Of a stretch of 64,000 bases of DNA, positions 45,646 through 54,486 are shown piece after piece. The DNA is from Saccharopolyspora montiporae. Lineage in GTDB: Bacteria > Actinomycetota > Actinomycetes > Mycobacteriales > Pseudonocardiaceae. Where the stretch lies: contig NZ_JADEYC010000001.1 in NCBI RefSeq assembly GCF_015209505.1, forward strand, positions 1-64,000, in the 5' to 3' direction. The notes under the pieces were generated by a model. That model was not told where the DNA came from, ran no database searches, and saw only the letters and a list, made by a program, of their open reading frames with translations. The position numbers and the translations under genes are program-made. Every line of letters begins with the position of its first letter. Within the stretch, counting starts at the first letter, position 1.

Positions 45646-46829
45646 CGGACGCGGACGCCACCAGCACGCACCACGATGCACCGGCCTCACTGGGCGGGTT
45701 CACCGTCGGTATCACCGCTGCGCGCCGCGCCGACGAACTCGGGTCGCTGCTACAGCGCCACGGTGCTCGCGTGCAACACGGCCCGGCGTTGCGCATCGTC
45801 CCGGTCTCCGACGACGCGCAGCTGCACGCTGCTACCGAACGGTGCATCACCGACCCGCCCTCGGTGGTGATCGCCACGACCGGGATCGGGTTCCGCGGCT
45901 GGGTGGCCGCCGCCGACGGGTGGGGTCGTGGCGGAGAACTGCTCAGCGCGCTCGGGCACGCGCGGCTGCTCGCGCGGGGGCCGAAGGCGCGCGGGGCGGT
46001 GAGCGAGGCCGGGCTGGCGGACGCGTGGTCGCCGGACTCGGAGTCGGCCGCGGAACTGCTGGACCACCTGCTCACCGGCCCCTTGGACGGCGTGCGGGTG
46101 GCGGTGCAACTGCACGGACGGCCGTTGCCGGATTTCGTGGAGGCGTTGCGCTGCGCGGGCGCTGAGGTCATCGAGATCCCGGTGTACCGGTGGAGCACAC
46201 CGCTGGACAGCACACCACTGGACAACCTCGTCGACGCGGTGTGCGCGCACGAGGTCGACGCCGTGACGTTCACCAGCGCCCCCGCCGCGGCGGGACTGCT
46301 GGCCCGCGCCGCCGAGCAGGGCATTCGCGAATCGCTGCTGGACGCGCTGCGCGGGCCGGTGCTCGCCGCCTGCGTCGGGCCCGTCACCAGCGCGCCGCTG
46401 GCCGAGCACGACGTACCCGCGGTCGTACCCGACCGTTTCCGGCTCGGCGCCATGGTCCGGGCGCTGTGCCAACAGCTCCCCGACCGCCACCCGACGTTGC
46501 CGGTCGCCGGGCACGCCTTGCAACTGCGCGGGCACGCGGCCGTGGTGGACGGCGACATCAAACCGCTGTCACCGAACGGGAAAGCGTTACTGCGGGTCCT
46601 GCTGGACCGGCCGGGCAGGGTCATCCCTCGCGCGGAGTTGGCGACCGCGCTCAACAGCCCCGATGCGGCCTCGAACGGCCGCGGCGCGGACGAGCACGCG
46701 GTCGAGCAGGCCGTGGCGCGGTTGCGTGCCGCGCTCGGTGCTCCGGACCTCGTGCAAACGGTGATCAAACGCGGCTACCGGCTCCCGCTCGGACCGATGA
46801 AGGACGCACCGCGATGCGCACTGCCGTGA
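45639..46829 (+). CDS. nnaR: NnaR-like regulator: uroporphyrinogen-III synthase domain fused to OmpR-type winged helix
   Basis: The 396-aa protein has a HemD-like N-terminal domain (about 20-275; VGITAARRADELGSLL, VTFTSAPAAAGLL) and a C-terminal winged helix (about 310-385; LSPNGKALLRVLLDRPGRVIPRAELA ... VEQAVARLRAALG ... IKRGYRL). This is the build of NnaR of Streptomyces and Mycolicibacterium, a nitrate/nitrite assimilation activator acting with GlnR. Being inside the operon it may sense sirohaem precursors and feed back on nirB. GTG start; overlaps nirD and the next gene. Confidence 0.85.
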   Translation: MLTDADATSTHHDAPASLGGFTVGITAARRADELGSLLQRHGARVQHGPALRIVPVSDDAQLHAATERCITDPPSVVIATTGIGFRGWVAAADGWGRGGELLSALGHARLLARGPKARGAVSEAGLADAWSPDSESAAELLDHLLTGPLDGVRVAVQLHGRPLPDFVEALRCAGAEVIEIPVYRWSTPLDSTPLDNLVDAVCAHEVDAVTFTSAPAAAGLLARAAEQGIRESLLDALRGPVLAACVGPVTSAPLAEHDVPAVVPDRFRLGAMVRALCQQLPDRHPTLPVAGHALQLRGHAAVVDGDIKPLSPNGKALLRVLLDRPGRVIPRAELATALNSPDAASNGRGADEHAVEQAVARLRAALGAPDLVQTVIKRGYRLPLGPMKDAPRCALP

Positions 46830-47623
46830 CCACCACGCCGGATCCCCCGCTGCTGCTCGTCGCGCACGGCACTCGCGACCCCGCAGGGCCTGTCGTCGTC
46901 GAGAGCATCGCCGCGGCGGTCGCCGAACGCGCGAACATCTCGGTGCACGTCGCCTACGTCGACGTCATCGGCCCCACCGTGGCTGACGCGCTGCGTGCGT
47001 TGGACGGTCCCGTCGTGGCGCTACCGGCGTTCCTCGCGTCCGGCTATCACGTGCGCACCGACCTGCCCGCGCAGATCGCCGCGGCCGGGCGCACCCGAGA
47101 CGTCGTGGTGTCGCCACCGCTCGGGCCGGACCCGGAACTGGCCAGGGCGATGCTCGACCGGCTCACCGAATCCGGTTGGCGGCCGGGCCAGAACGTGCTG
47201 GTGTCCGCCGCCGGTTCCTCCGACGAACGCGCGCTCGGCGACGTGCGCACCGCGGCGCGTCAACTTGGCCGGTTGTGCGGGCAGCGGGTGCTCCCGAGTT
47301 TCGTCACGACCGCGCAACCGCTGACCGAGGATGTGTGCGCGAACGGGAACGTGGCTTTCATCGCGCCCAACCTGCTGGCGCCCGGGCTGTTCCACCGCCG
47401 GCTCACCGAACTCCCGGCACGTGCCGTGGCTGAACCCATCGGTGCGCATTCGCGCGTTCTCGACCTCATCGTGCGGCGCTACCGCGCGGGCGCTCCTCGA
47501 CGCCGTTCCACCGATGCCCGGTCCTCGGAGGCGACCGCGCCGGCCAGAGGTGATGGTCGTCGATTCGGTGATGAGCGCCAAGAACACCGAAAGCTGGCTC
47601 GGCAGCGCGGAATGTTGCGTTGA
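46814..47623 (+). CDS. Sirohydrochlorin chelatase-like protein (CbiX/SirB family)
   Basis: The 269-aa protein has the chelatase start LLLVAHGTRDPAG, with the metal-binding His, then LPAFLASGYHVRTDLP with a second His. Such enzymes insert iron into sirohydrochlorin to make sirohaem, the NirB cofactor, which fits the last place in this operon. It overlaps nnaR by 16 bp. The family domain ends near LDLIVRRYRAG; the last 45 residues or so are Arg-rich and low-complexity, perhaps an extension read through former non-coding DNA after a frameshift. Confidence 0.85.
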   Translation: MRTAVTTTPDPPLLLVAHGTRDPAGPVVVESIAAAVAERANISVHVAYVDVIGPTVADALRALDGPVVALPAFLASGYHVRTDLPAQIAAAGRTRDVVVSPPLGPDPELARAMLDRLTESGWRPGQNVLVSAAGSSDERALGDVRTAARQLGRLCGQRVLPSFVTTAQPLTEDVCANGNVAFIAPNLLAPGLFHRRLTELPARAVAEPIGAHSRVLDLIVRRYRAGAPRRRSTDARSSEATAPARGDGRRFGDERQEHRKLARQRGMLR

Positions 47624-47765
47624 ACATCCGTCGAACTGACCGGGACGGCAACCGACCTGTGCAGTGGGTCGTCGAGCACACCCCGGCGCTCTTGCACCAC
47701 TTCCGCCCGGTCGGAAGCATCCTCCGGTGCTGGACGAGCAGCCCACCTCTACGAATGGTGCGAGG

Positions 47766-48479
47766 CCATGACTTCCTTCGTCGCAAGATGGCGATCAACG
47801 TTCACGCTGCCCGATGTGGACGGTGCGCTCACCGAAGCCGAGCACGCCCTCGATATCCTCGGTGCGGACGGCGTCGTTGTGCTGGCCAACAGCGGTGGCC
47901 GCTACCTCGGTGATCCCGAGTTCGCCCCGCTGCTGGAATTCCTGCACCACCGCGAAGCCGTTGTGTTCATCCACCCCGGCGGGCTGCCCGCGGCCGGAGT
48001 CCCGGACATCCCGACCTTCACCGCGGACTTCCTGCTCGACACGCCCCGGACCGCGATCAGCCTGATCCTGTCCGGATCGATGGAGAAGTACCCGAGCATC
48101 AAGTTCATCGTGGCCCATGCGGGCGGATTCGTCCCCTACATCTCCTATCGAATCCTGCTGACCATCCTCAACACGAAGAACAAGGCACAGCAGGCATGGG
48201 CCCAGCTCAATCAGGAACGGCAGGTGCACGAGGAACTCGCCGTGCTGCGGCAGTTCTACGACGACATCGCCCTGTCCTCTTCCCCCGCCGCACTTCCCAG
48301 CCTGCTCGGGGGGCGCCGATCCCGCCCACATCACCTACGGCAGCGACTACCCTTCCGCGCCCGCCGCCGCGGTCACCTTCCTCGACCGCACGTATGAGAA
48401 GTACCCGCTCGATGACGATCTGCGCTCGGCCATCGACCGTGGCAACTCCGAGGCGCTGTTCCCGAGACTGCGCGGGTAG
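47766..48479 (+). pseudogene. Truncated and frameshifted amidohydrolase (amidohydrolase_2 / decarboxylase-like)
   Basis: The product resembles the ACMSD/6-methylsalicylate-decarboxylase-like group: LPDVDGALTEAEHALDILGADGVVVLANS, VFIHPGG, KFIVAHAGG and, in another frame, GADPAHITYGSDYPSAP. The first 70 or so residues, with the metal-binding HxH, are missing. The frame breaks at a run of six G (48308-48313); five would restore it to the TAG at 48477. The missing N-terminus supports a true pseudogene, although the G-run alone could be a sequencing error. Confidence 0.7.
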
Positions 48480-48575
48480 CAGCTGGTTCCGGACCGGGCT
48501 GGGGGTTGTTCGCGACTCCGCGACGCCGGCCCTGCCCGGACACCCCTGCGCCCGGACCGGACCGGCCGTGGCCTC

Positions 48576-50309
48576 CTACGCGAGGGTCGACTGCGCGCCG
48601 CAGGTGGATGCGCCGGTCTCCCGCTCGGCGGCGATGGCCGCGATATCGCGGCCGGTGCGGTAGCCGAAGACCATGGCGGGGCCGATGTTCGCGCCGTAGC
48701 CGGGGTAGCCACCACCGAAGACGCTCACCGCGGCCGTGCCCACGGCGTAGAGACCCGGAACGGGTCGGTCGTCGGCGTCGAGGACCTCGCTGCGGTCGTT
48801 GACCGCGAGACCCGCGTAGGTGCCGAGATCGCCCATCTCGATCTTGACGGCGTAGAAGGGGCCCTTGTCGAGGGTTTCGAGGTTCGGGTTCGGCTTGTGC
48901 TCCATGTCCCCCTTGAAGTGGTGGAACCAGTTGGATCCGCGGCCGAACTTCGGGTCTTCGCCGCGGGCGGCGCCGGCGTTGAACTCGTCGAGGGTGGCCT
49001 GCAGCCGTCCGCCCGGGACACCGATCTTCGCGGCGAGCTCGGCAACGGTGCGCGCCTTGTGCAGGAATCCGCTGCGCAGGAAATACGTCTGCGGGAAGGG
49101 CCACGGCTTGGCGTAGCCGATCCCGTAGCGCCGCATGGCCTTCTGGTCGGCGATGATCCAGCCGAAGGTGCCCTCGCGCCCCTCATCGTTCTTGATCATC
49201 TCCACGCCGTAGTCGTGGTAGGACAGCGACTCGTTGGCGAAGCGGACACCGTCCCGGTCGACGGCGATCAAACCCGGCAGCCCGAACGCGCGCAGGTGCG
49301 GGAACCAGCGCTTCTGCCCACGCAGCCCGCGGAACACCGTGACCGGCCCCCACGAGGCGGGCTGGTGCGGGCGGGCGTCGATGTGTCCGCCGAACGGCTC
49401 GGCCAAGGCGACCGAGTCGCCGTGATGCCCGATGGTCGGTGTGGTGTGGTTGGTGCCGTGCGGGTCGTGCGGGAAGTGCTTCTTGCGCAGCTCGGTGTCG
49501 CCGGAGAACCCGCCCGCTGCGATCACCACGCCGTAGCGCGCGTGGACCACACCGGCGTGCTCACCGGAAATGCGGGCGCCGGTGACCACGCCTGAGGCGT
49601 CCCGGATCAGTTCGTCCGCGCGGGTCGAGGTCCACATCCGGATTCCGGCCGCATCCGCGGCGGTGATCAGCCGGGTCATCAGAGCGTTGCCGTTGGTGCG
49701 CGTGTAGGCCCGCTTGTGCAGGATCGTCTCGATCCAGGTCTTGGACAGCTTGCGCGCCGCGTAGCGGAACGCCTTGAGGTTCTGGTTGGCCTTGAGGAAC
49801 GTCGCGATGTCCGGTCCGATCTCGGGCATGTAGCCGAAGACCGTGTAGGACATCAGATAGGGCTGCACCCGCAGTCGGTTGTGGCCGAGGATCCGGCCGT
49901 CGGTGGCGGGAACGGTGACCGCCCGACCGGAGACCTTCGCGCCCGGGACGTCCATCTGGTAGTCCGGGGCCTTCTCCGGGTAGGAGAACTCGATCTCGGC
50001 GTCGTCTTCGAAGAACTGCATCGCCTCCGGGACGGTGTCGAGGAATCCGGCGACCGCGGCGGCGTCGTAGGTGTCACCGGCGAGCGCCTTGATGTAGGTT
50101 TCGATCTCCTCGCGGGTGTCGCCCTGCTGCACGCCCTGCTTGTTGCCCGGAACCCAGGCCCAACCGCCGGAGATCGCGCTCGTACCGCCCAAGTGGCGGT
50201 CCTTGTCGATGACGAGCACGCTGTGGCCGTCCAGCGCCGCCTTGAGCGCGGTCGCTATGCCGCCGGCACCGGAGCCGATGACGAGGACGTCGGTGTTGAT
50301 GGTCTTCAT
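48576..50309 (-). CDS. FAD-binding dehydrogenase, 3-ketosteroid-delta1-dehydrogenase-like
   Basis: The 577-aa flavoprotein is of the fumarate reductase/KstD group. It starts with VLVIGSGAGGIATALKAA and GGTSAISGGWAWVPGN, and ends with the FAD-closing segment VPGLYAVGTAAVSVFGGGYPGYGANIGPAMVFGY in parts. The GYPGYG tyrosine and glycine correspond to the KstD Tyr/Gly pair that activates the 3-keto group. Substrate could be a steroid or another cyclic ketone. It probably belonged to a unit with the Dabb protein and the SDR remnant upstream. Confidence 0.82.
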   Translation of the reverse strand: MKTINTDVLVIGSGAGGIATALKAALDGHSVLVIDKDRHLGGTSAISGGWAWVPGNKQGVQQGDTREEIETYIKALAGDTYDAAAVAGFLDTVPEAMQFFEDDAEIEFSYPEKAPDYQMDVPGAKVSGRAVTVPATDGRILGHNRLRVQPYLMSYTVFGYMPEIGPDIATFLKANQNLKAFRYAARKLSKTWIETILHKRAYTRTNGNALMTRLITAADAAGIRMWTSTRADELIRDASGVVTGARISGEHAGVVHARYGVVIAAGGFSGDTELRKKHFPHDPHGTNHTTPTIGHHGDSVALAEPFGGHIDARPHQPASWGPVTVFRGLRGQKRWFPHLRAFGLPGLIAVDRDGVRFANESLSYHDYGVEMIKNDEGREGTFGWIIADQKAMRRYGIGYAKPWPFPQTYFLRSGFLHKARTVAELAAKIGVPGGRLQATLDEFNAGAARGEDPKFGRGSNWFHHFKGDMEHKPNPNLETLDKGPFYAVKIEMGDLGTYAGLAVNDRSEVLDADDRPVPGLYAVGTAAVSVFGGGYPGYGANIGPAMVFGYRTGRDIAAIAAERETGASTCGAQSTLA

Positions 50310-50327
50310 GGTTCTCCTTGTCTCGGT

Positions 50328-50675
50328 TCAGTCGTCGAGCCGCTGCCGTCGACGTGTTCGGACCGTCGTGCACCTGGCCCGCTCGCAGGCGAAGTGGCAC
50401 GCGACGTGGGCGGACCGCCTCGGGCGCCCGGGGGTGGGGCGGCTGCCGAACGGGTCGTCCTGCTGTTCTTGCAGCAGCGGTGCGGACCGAACTGGCCCGG
50501 CTCCCGCGCTCGCCGTGCGTCGCGGCATCGGGCTTGGTGCCGAGCCGGGCTGGTGGCAGCGCGCTTCGCGGGCCCCGCGGCGATCACCTGCGCGAGGCCC
50601 CACCGGTTCGGCCGTGCGCACGCTCGTAGCGGTGACCAGGGCGATCTTTCCGGCCAGCTGCCGATCACCGGGCAT
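50328..50675 (-). pseudogene. Possible decayed SDR gene between Dabb and the flavoprotein
   Basis: An ATG overlapping the Dabb stop starts QLAGKIALVTATS, an SDR-like first strand without the full TGxxxGxG. A second frame then reads GLAQVIAAGPAKRAATS, resembling the next helix. The remaining sequence has no SDR core and no YxxxK. A shifted and internally deleted SDR is the best explanation; confidence is low. Otherwise the 355-bp gap shows nothing. Confidence 0.35.
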
Positions 50676-50961
50676 CCTCGGGCAGCTCGAAGTCCACCGA
50701 GATGATCTGCTCGGCCCCCGCTCGGGACAGCTCGACAGCGGGTTGGTGCTCGGGGTGCGCGGTGTAGACGGCGACGTCCTCGATCCGATCGAAGTCGGCG
50801 ACGATCGCCGCGTCCCAGGATCGATCCGCGTGCAGCACGTCCGCCCCCAGGGAGAGTTCCTTGACCTCGGGGATCTTGTGCTGCAGCCCCCGGACCGCGG
50901 CGAACCACTCGGTGGGGTCGAAGTCCGGTTTCCACCGGAACAGGACGACGTGTCGGATCAT
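50665..50961 (-). CDS. Dabb (stress-responsive A/B barrel) family protein
   Basis: The 98-aa protein has the Dabb ferredoxin-like pattern: MIRHVVLFRWKPD, GLQHKIPEVKELSLGADV, WDAAIVADFDRIEDVAVYTAHPEH. Such small dimeric barrels act in aromatic and polyketide pathways, sometimes as cyclases or dehydratases. It is first in the minus-strand unit with the KstD-like enzyme and divergent from the GntR regulator. Confidence 0.85.
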   Translation of the reverse strand: MIRHVVLFRWKPDFDPTEWFAAVRGLQHKIPEVKELSLGADVLHADRSWDAAIVADFDRIEDVAVYTAHPEHQPAVELSRAGAEQIISVDFELPEDAR

Positions 50962-51303
50962 CGCACTACCCCGTCGGTCCGGTGCGGAAGCGGTCGGGAT
51001 TCATGGCAGCCCCTCGTGCTCGGCAGGTGCGGTGGTGGACGGCTCCGGCTCGGGCCGGTAGCGGTCATCGCACGGTGGCGTCCGGGCCGAGCAGGCGGAA
51101 CCGGGGTTTTTATTGAATGAGAAGGTGATGCTCGCGGCGCGGCGCCCAGTGGGCAGCGGAGTCAGTCCGCATCGCGGCCCGCGCCGCGCACCGAGCGCCT
51201 CATGCGGCGTCGGATGCCGGCCGCCCGGTGTCCGACTTGTAAGGTGGGTGGGCGCGTGAAGTGGGGTCGGGTCCCGCCCGGCACCGGGGGAAAGGGGACC
51301 CGA
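50962..51303. promoter_or_regulatory. Divergent promoter region Dabb / GntR regulator
   Basis: 342 bp separate the two divergent genes. An AT-rich patch (TTTTTATTGAATGA, about 51108-51121) stands out and may belong to the minus-strand promoter. I see no clean palindrome that I could assign to the FadR-type regulator. Confidence 0.35.
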
Positions 51304-52044
51304 ATGACCAGCGAGGTGCGGTTCCAGCCTGCTCGGCCGCGCCGTGCGTTCGACGAGATCATCGCCCAGATCCGGGCCATGATCCACAGCGGAGAGCTCA
51401 GCACCGGTGATCGACTGCCGTCCGAGCGGGCCCTGGCCGAGCAGTTCGACGTCAGCCGCAACACCGTGCGCGAGGCGGTGCGGATGCTCGAGATTTCCGG
51501 TCTGGTCACGATCAAGAAGGGGGCCACGGGCGGCGCTTTCATCGCGCGCCCGGATGCCGCCTCCATCGCCCAGCGGCTCTCGGACGCCATGACGCTCACC
51601 GAGTTCTCGCTCTCCGACCTCACCGAGGCCCGGCTGTGGATCGAGGCGCTCGTGGTGCGGGTCGCCTGCGAGCGGATGAGCGACGAAGATCTCGAAGCGC
51701 TGCAGGCCAACGTCGACGAGTCGGTCCGGCTGTCCGAGGACGGGCTGTGGGAGGAGTGTCCGGACGCGCTGATGGCCTTCCACGAGTTGCTCGCGCGCGC
51801 CACGGACAACCCGATCTTGAGCATCCTCATGCAGTCGATCCTGGATCTCATCCGCCAGGTCGTGGCCGCCGTCGGACCGCTGCGCGACCTCGGGCTGATC
51901 GAGGCGCGCTTCCGGTTGATGGACCGGTTGCACGCGCGGGACCCGGACGGCGCGGTCGCCGAGATGGAGTCCCACCTGCGCCGCCTGCACCAGCTGTGGC
52001 TGACCGGCGCCGAGTCGGGCGATCCGCACCCCCCGCGGAACTGA
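51304..52044 (+). CDS. GntR-family regulator, FadR subfamily (FCD domain)
   Basis: The 246-aa regulator has an N-terminal winged helix (AFDEIIAQIRAMIHSGELSTGDRLPSERALAEQFDVSRNTVREAVRMLEISGLV) and an all-helical FCD effector domain with the metal-ligand pattern FHELLARATDNP and a late HLRRLHQLW. FadR-type regulators sense small carboxylates. Divergence from the Dabb-KstD-like unit makes that unit its likely target. The ATG follows GGGGGAAAGGGG. A small GC hairpin follows the stop. Confidence 0.88.
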   Translation: MTSEVRFQPARPRRAFDEIIAQIRAMIHSGELSTGDRLPSERALAEQFDVSRNTVREAVRMLEISGLVTIKKGATGGAFIARPDAASIAQRLSDAMTLTEFSLSDLTEARLWIEALVVRVACERMSDEDLEALQANVDESVRLSEDGLWEECPDALMAFHELLARATDNPILSILMQSILDLIRQVVAAVGPLRDLGLIEARFRLMDRLHARDPDGAVAEMESHLRRLHQLWLTGAESGDPHPPRN

Positions 52045-52048
52045 ATCC

Positions 52049-52063
52049 CGCGCCACCGGCGCG
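52049..52063 (+). terminator. Short GC hairpin after the GntR gene
   Basis: CGCGCC-ACC-GGCGCG is a 6-bp stem with a 3-nt loop, 4 bp beyond the stop codon. Confidence 0.4.
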
Positions 52064-52329
52064 CACCCCGAGATTGGCTCAATGGTAGAGCCCATCTGGC
52101 GGCGCTGGCCGCCACCTGTCAAGCCCACCCCATGCGCCGGTGTCCAGCCGCGCAGCGCCGGCCTGGTGCGGACCGTTGAATATCCGCGGACGGAGCGCGG
52201 ACGCCCGCAGGCGTCTCCGAACTGCTCACCGCTGGGGCCAGAGCGATGATGTCGGGTGGCCGAGCCTGCACCGGACGATCTCCAACTCGGGGCAGCGCCG
52301 AGGCGACCCGATGCGCGAGGGAGACGAGG

Positions 52330-53190
52330 ATGACTGCGCAGACCTACACACTGGGCAACGGCGTGACCATTCCCCGGCTCGGCCTGGGGACCTGGTTCAT
52401 CGACGACGACAAGGCCGCCCAGGCCGTGCACGATGCCGTCGACACCGGATACCGCAACATCGACACCGCACAGGCCTACGGCAACGAACGCGGCATCGGC
52501 GAGGGCATCCGCACCTGTGGTCTCGTGCGCGACGAGCTGTTCGTCTCCACGAAACTGGCGGCTGAGATCAAGGACTACGACTCCGCGGCCGCCGCGATCG
52601 ACACCTCGCTGGAGACTATGGGACTCGATTCCGTTGATCTGATGCTGATCCACAGCCCGCAGCCGTGGAACGACTTCCGCGGCGGCGACTACGCCGACGG
52701 CAACCGCGAAGCGTGGCGTGCCCTGGAGAACGCCTACGAGACGGGAAAACTCCGCTCCATCGGCGTGTCCAACTTCGAGCGGAAGGACCTGGACAACATC
52801 CTCGCCACGTGCACGGTCCCGCCACACGTGAACCAACTGCTGGTGCACGTGGGCAACACCCCGGCCGAGCTGCTGGCCTACTGCGCGGGCAAGAACGTTC
52901 TGGTGCAGGCATATTCGCCGATCGCCCACGGCGAGATCCTGAAAAACCCGGACGTCGCGGCGATGGCCGCCCGCTATGGCGCGACCGTTCCGCAACTGTG
53001 CATCCGGTACGCGCTGCAGCTGGGCACCCAGCCGCTGCCCAAAACGGCCAACCCCGAGCACATGCGCAGCAACGCCCAGCTCGACTTCGCGATCTCGGAA
53101 GCGGATATGGCCGCGCTGCGCGCCCTGGAGCAGAAGGACTACGGCGAGCACAACCGCTTTCCCGTGTACAACGTGTTCGGGGGAGCGTAG
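52330..53190 (+). CDS. Aldo/keto reductase
   Basis: This is a 286-aa NADPH-dependent carbonyl reductase of the 2,5-diketo-gluconate reductase type. The catalytic tetrad is visible: Asp in YRNIDTA, Tyr in QAYGNE, Lys in VSTKL and His in LIHSPQPW. The NADPH site includes the late PLPKTANPEHMRSN segment. ATG 52330 follows GGAGACGAGG. A cupin gene follows 76 bp later on the same strand, likely in the same operon. Confidence 0.9.
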   Translation: MTAQTYTLGNGVTIPRLGLGTWFIDDDKAAQAVHDAVDTGYRNIDTAQAYGNERGIGEGIRTCGLVRDELFVSTKLAAEIKDYDSAAAAIDTSLETMGLDSVDLMLIHSPQPWNDFRGGDYADGNREAWRALENAYETGKLRSIGVSNFERKDLDNILATCTVPPHVNQLLVHVGNTPAELLAYCAGKNVLVQAYSPIAHGEILKNPDVAAMAARYGATVPQLCIRYALQLGTQPLPKTANPEHMRSNAQLDFAISEADMAALRALEQKDYGEHNRFPVYNVFGGA

Positions 53191-53266
53191 CGGCCGCGCC
53201 TGATGCAGGATCGCCGTCCACACCGCCCGGACCACAGTGCCCTCGTCGAATGAAAGCGAGCGCTGC

Positions 53267-53683
53267 ATGCAGATCACCCGAAGCACCAGCACGGCCACCC
53301 AGAAGGGGCCTGCCGACTGGTTCACCGGCGACGTCTACCTCGACACCGCCGCGGTCCCCGCGGGCAGCTCCACGTTCGGCGCCGCCGCGGTGCACTTCAC
53401 CCCGGGAGCCCGAACCGCCTGGCACACCCACCCGCACGGGCAGACGATCTTCGTCACCGAAGGCGTAGGCCGGTGCCAACGCGCAGGCGGCCCGGTCCAG
53501 ACCCTCTACCCCGGCGACCGCGTGTTCTTCGAACCCGACGAGAACCATTGGCACGGCGCGGCTCCGGACCGGTTCATGATCCACATCGCCATGCAGCAGA
53601 ACGATGAATCCGGCAATCCCGTCACCTGGGGCCGGCACGTCACCGACGAGGAATACGCCACCGCCCCGGCCAGCGACGACTGA
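53267..53683 (+). CDS. Cupin domain protein
   Basis: This 138-aa single-domain cupin has motif 1 as FTPGARTAWHTHPHGQTIFVTEG (in parts; two His and a Gln/Glu site) and motif 2 as PGDRVFFEPDENHWHGA. The ligands for one metal are complete. Small cupins of this kind (TM1287-like) often sit beside aldo/keto reductases and carboxymuconolactone-decarboxylase-like proteins. The activity is unknown. Confidence 0.85.
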   Translation: MQITRSTSTATQKGPADWFTGDVYLDTAAVPAGSSTFGAAAVHFTPGARTAWHTHPHGQTIFVTEGVGRCQRAGGPVQTLYPGDRVFFEPDENHWHGAAPDRFMIHIAMQQNDESGNPVTWGRHVTDEEYATAPASDD

Positions 53684-53982
53684 GCCGGTCGGCGCCGTGC
53701 TGCGGGCCGCTCGCCACTATGACGGGCACGCGGCCCAGCATGCGCGCTCACCATCCCCGCGCCAGCGATCCGCACCACGAACGGCCGCTGGACACGCACC
53801 CGAGCCGTTGCCCGGCTGCGACGACACCCGACTTCCCCGATGACCCGGGCCCTGCCCCGGTTTGCCGGTACGGGCTCGGAGGTACACCGTGACCGAAACG
53901 CGCTCGGCGACCACCCACTTTCCCACCGCCGAGACCACAGGCGACCGTCCCGCCCACCCCGCAACGAGAGGAGTCTGCTCCG
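53684..53982. other. Spacer between cupin and YrhK-like genes
   Basis: 299 bp with no gene recognised. Frames across it are Arg/Pro-rich and short. Confidence 0.35.
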
Positions 53983-54318
53983 ATGGGTGCGAAAAGCAGG
54001 AAATCCGGCTCCCACTCGGGTGGCGGGGCGGACTCCGATAGCAACACGGCCGTGCTGCACATCGGGCACCACGAACTGCTGATCCGGCAACGCTACGAGG
54101 TCATCAGCATCGCCAACGATCTGCTGATCGGCACCTGGTTCGTCATCGGCAGCTTTTTCTTCTTCTCCGAGGCCCTGACCTACGCTGGAACATGGCTGTT
54201 CGTCCTGGGCAGCATCGAGATGTTGATCCGCCCGCTCATCCGGCTCACCCGCCGCCTGCATCTGCGGAGCTTCCGGACGCGCGGACAACAGCCCACCGAA
54301 GCCGCCTACGACTTCTGA
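53983..54318 (+). CDS. YrhK-like small membrane protein
   Basis: The 111-aa protein has a Ser/Gly-rich N-terminus and then the YrhK domain: LLIRQRYEVISIANDLLIGTWFVIGSFFFF ... TYAGTWLFVLGSIEMLIRPLIRLTRRLHL in parts, with two membrane helices. The role of this family is not established. A GAGAGGAG site lies upstream. It stands alone. Confidence 0.82.
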   Translation: MGAKSRKSGSHSGGGADSDSNTAVLHIGHHELLIRQRYEVISIANDLLIGTWFVIGSFFFFSEALTYAGTWLFVLGSIEMLIRPLIRLTRRLHLRSFRTRGQQPTEAAYDF

Positions 54319-54486
54319 CCGCTCCCCGAACGACAAGCATGGCACGGCACGTCGCCCGGGGGTCCCGTTGCGCCACCGCCCTGCAACAGCATCGAAGAGC
54401 GGGCCCGCATCCGCCCCGGGTTCTCTGCGCCGCGCGATGCCTGCCGCACAGCTGTGAGCCTGGTACGACGGTCGCTCGACTTCACC

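Noticed and set aside
52069..52140. tRNA-like stretch with a D-arm look (GGCTCAATGGTAGAGCC)
   Set aside because: No T-arm (GTTCRA), no matching acceptor stem and no proper anticodon arm follow. At most a scrap of a tRNA gene or chance.
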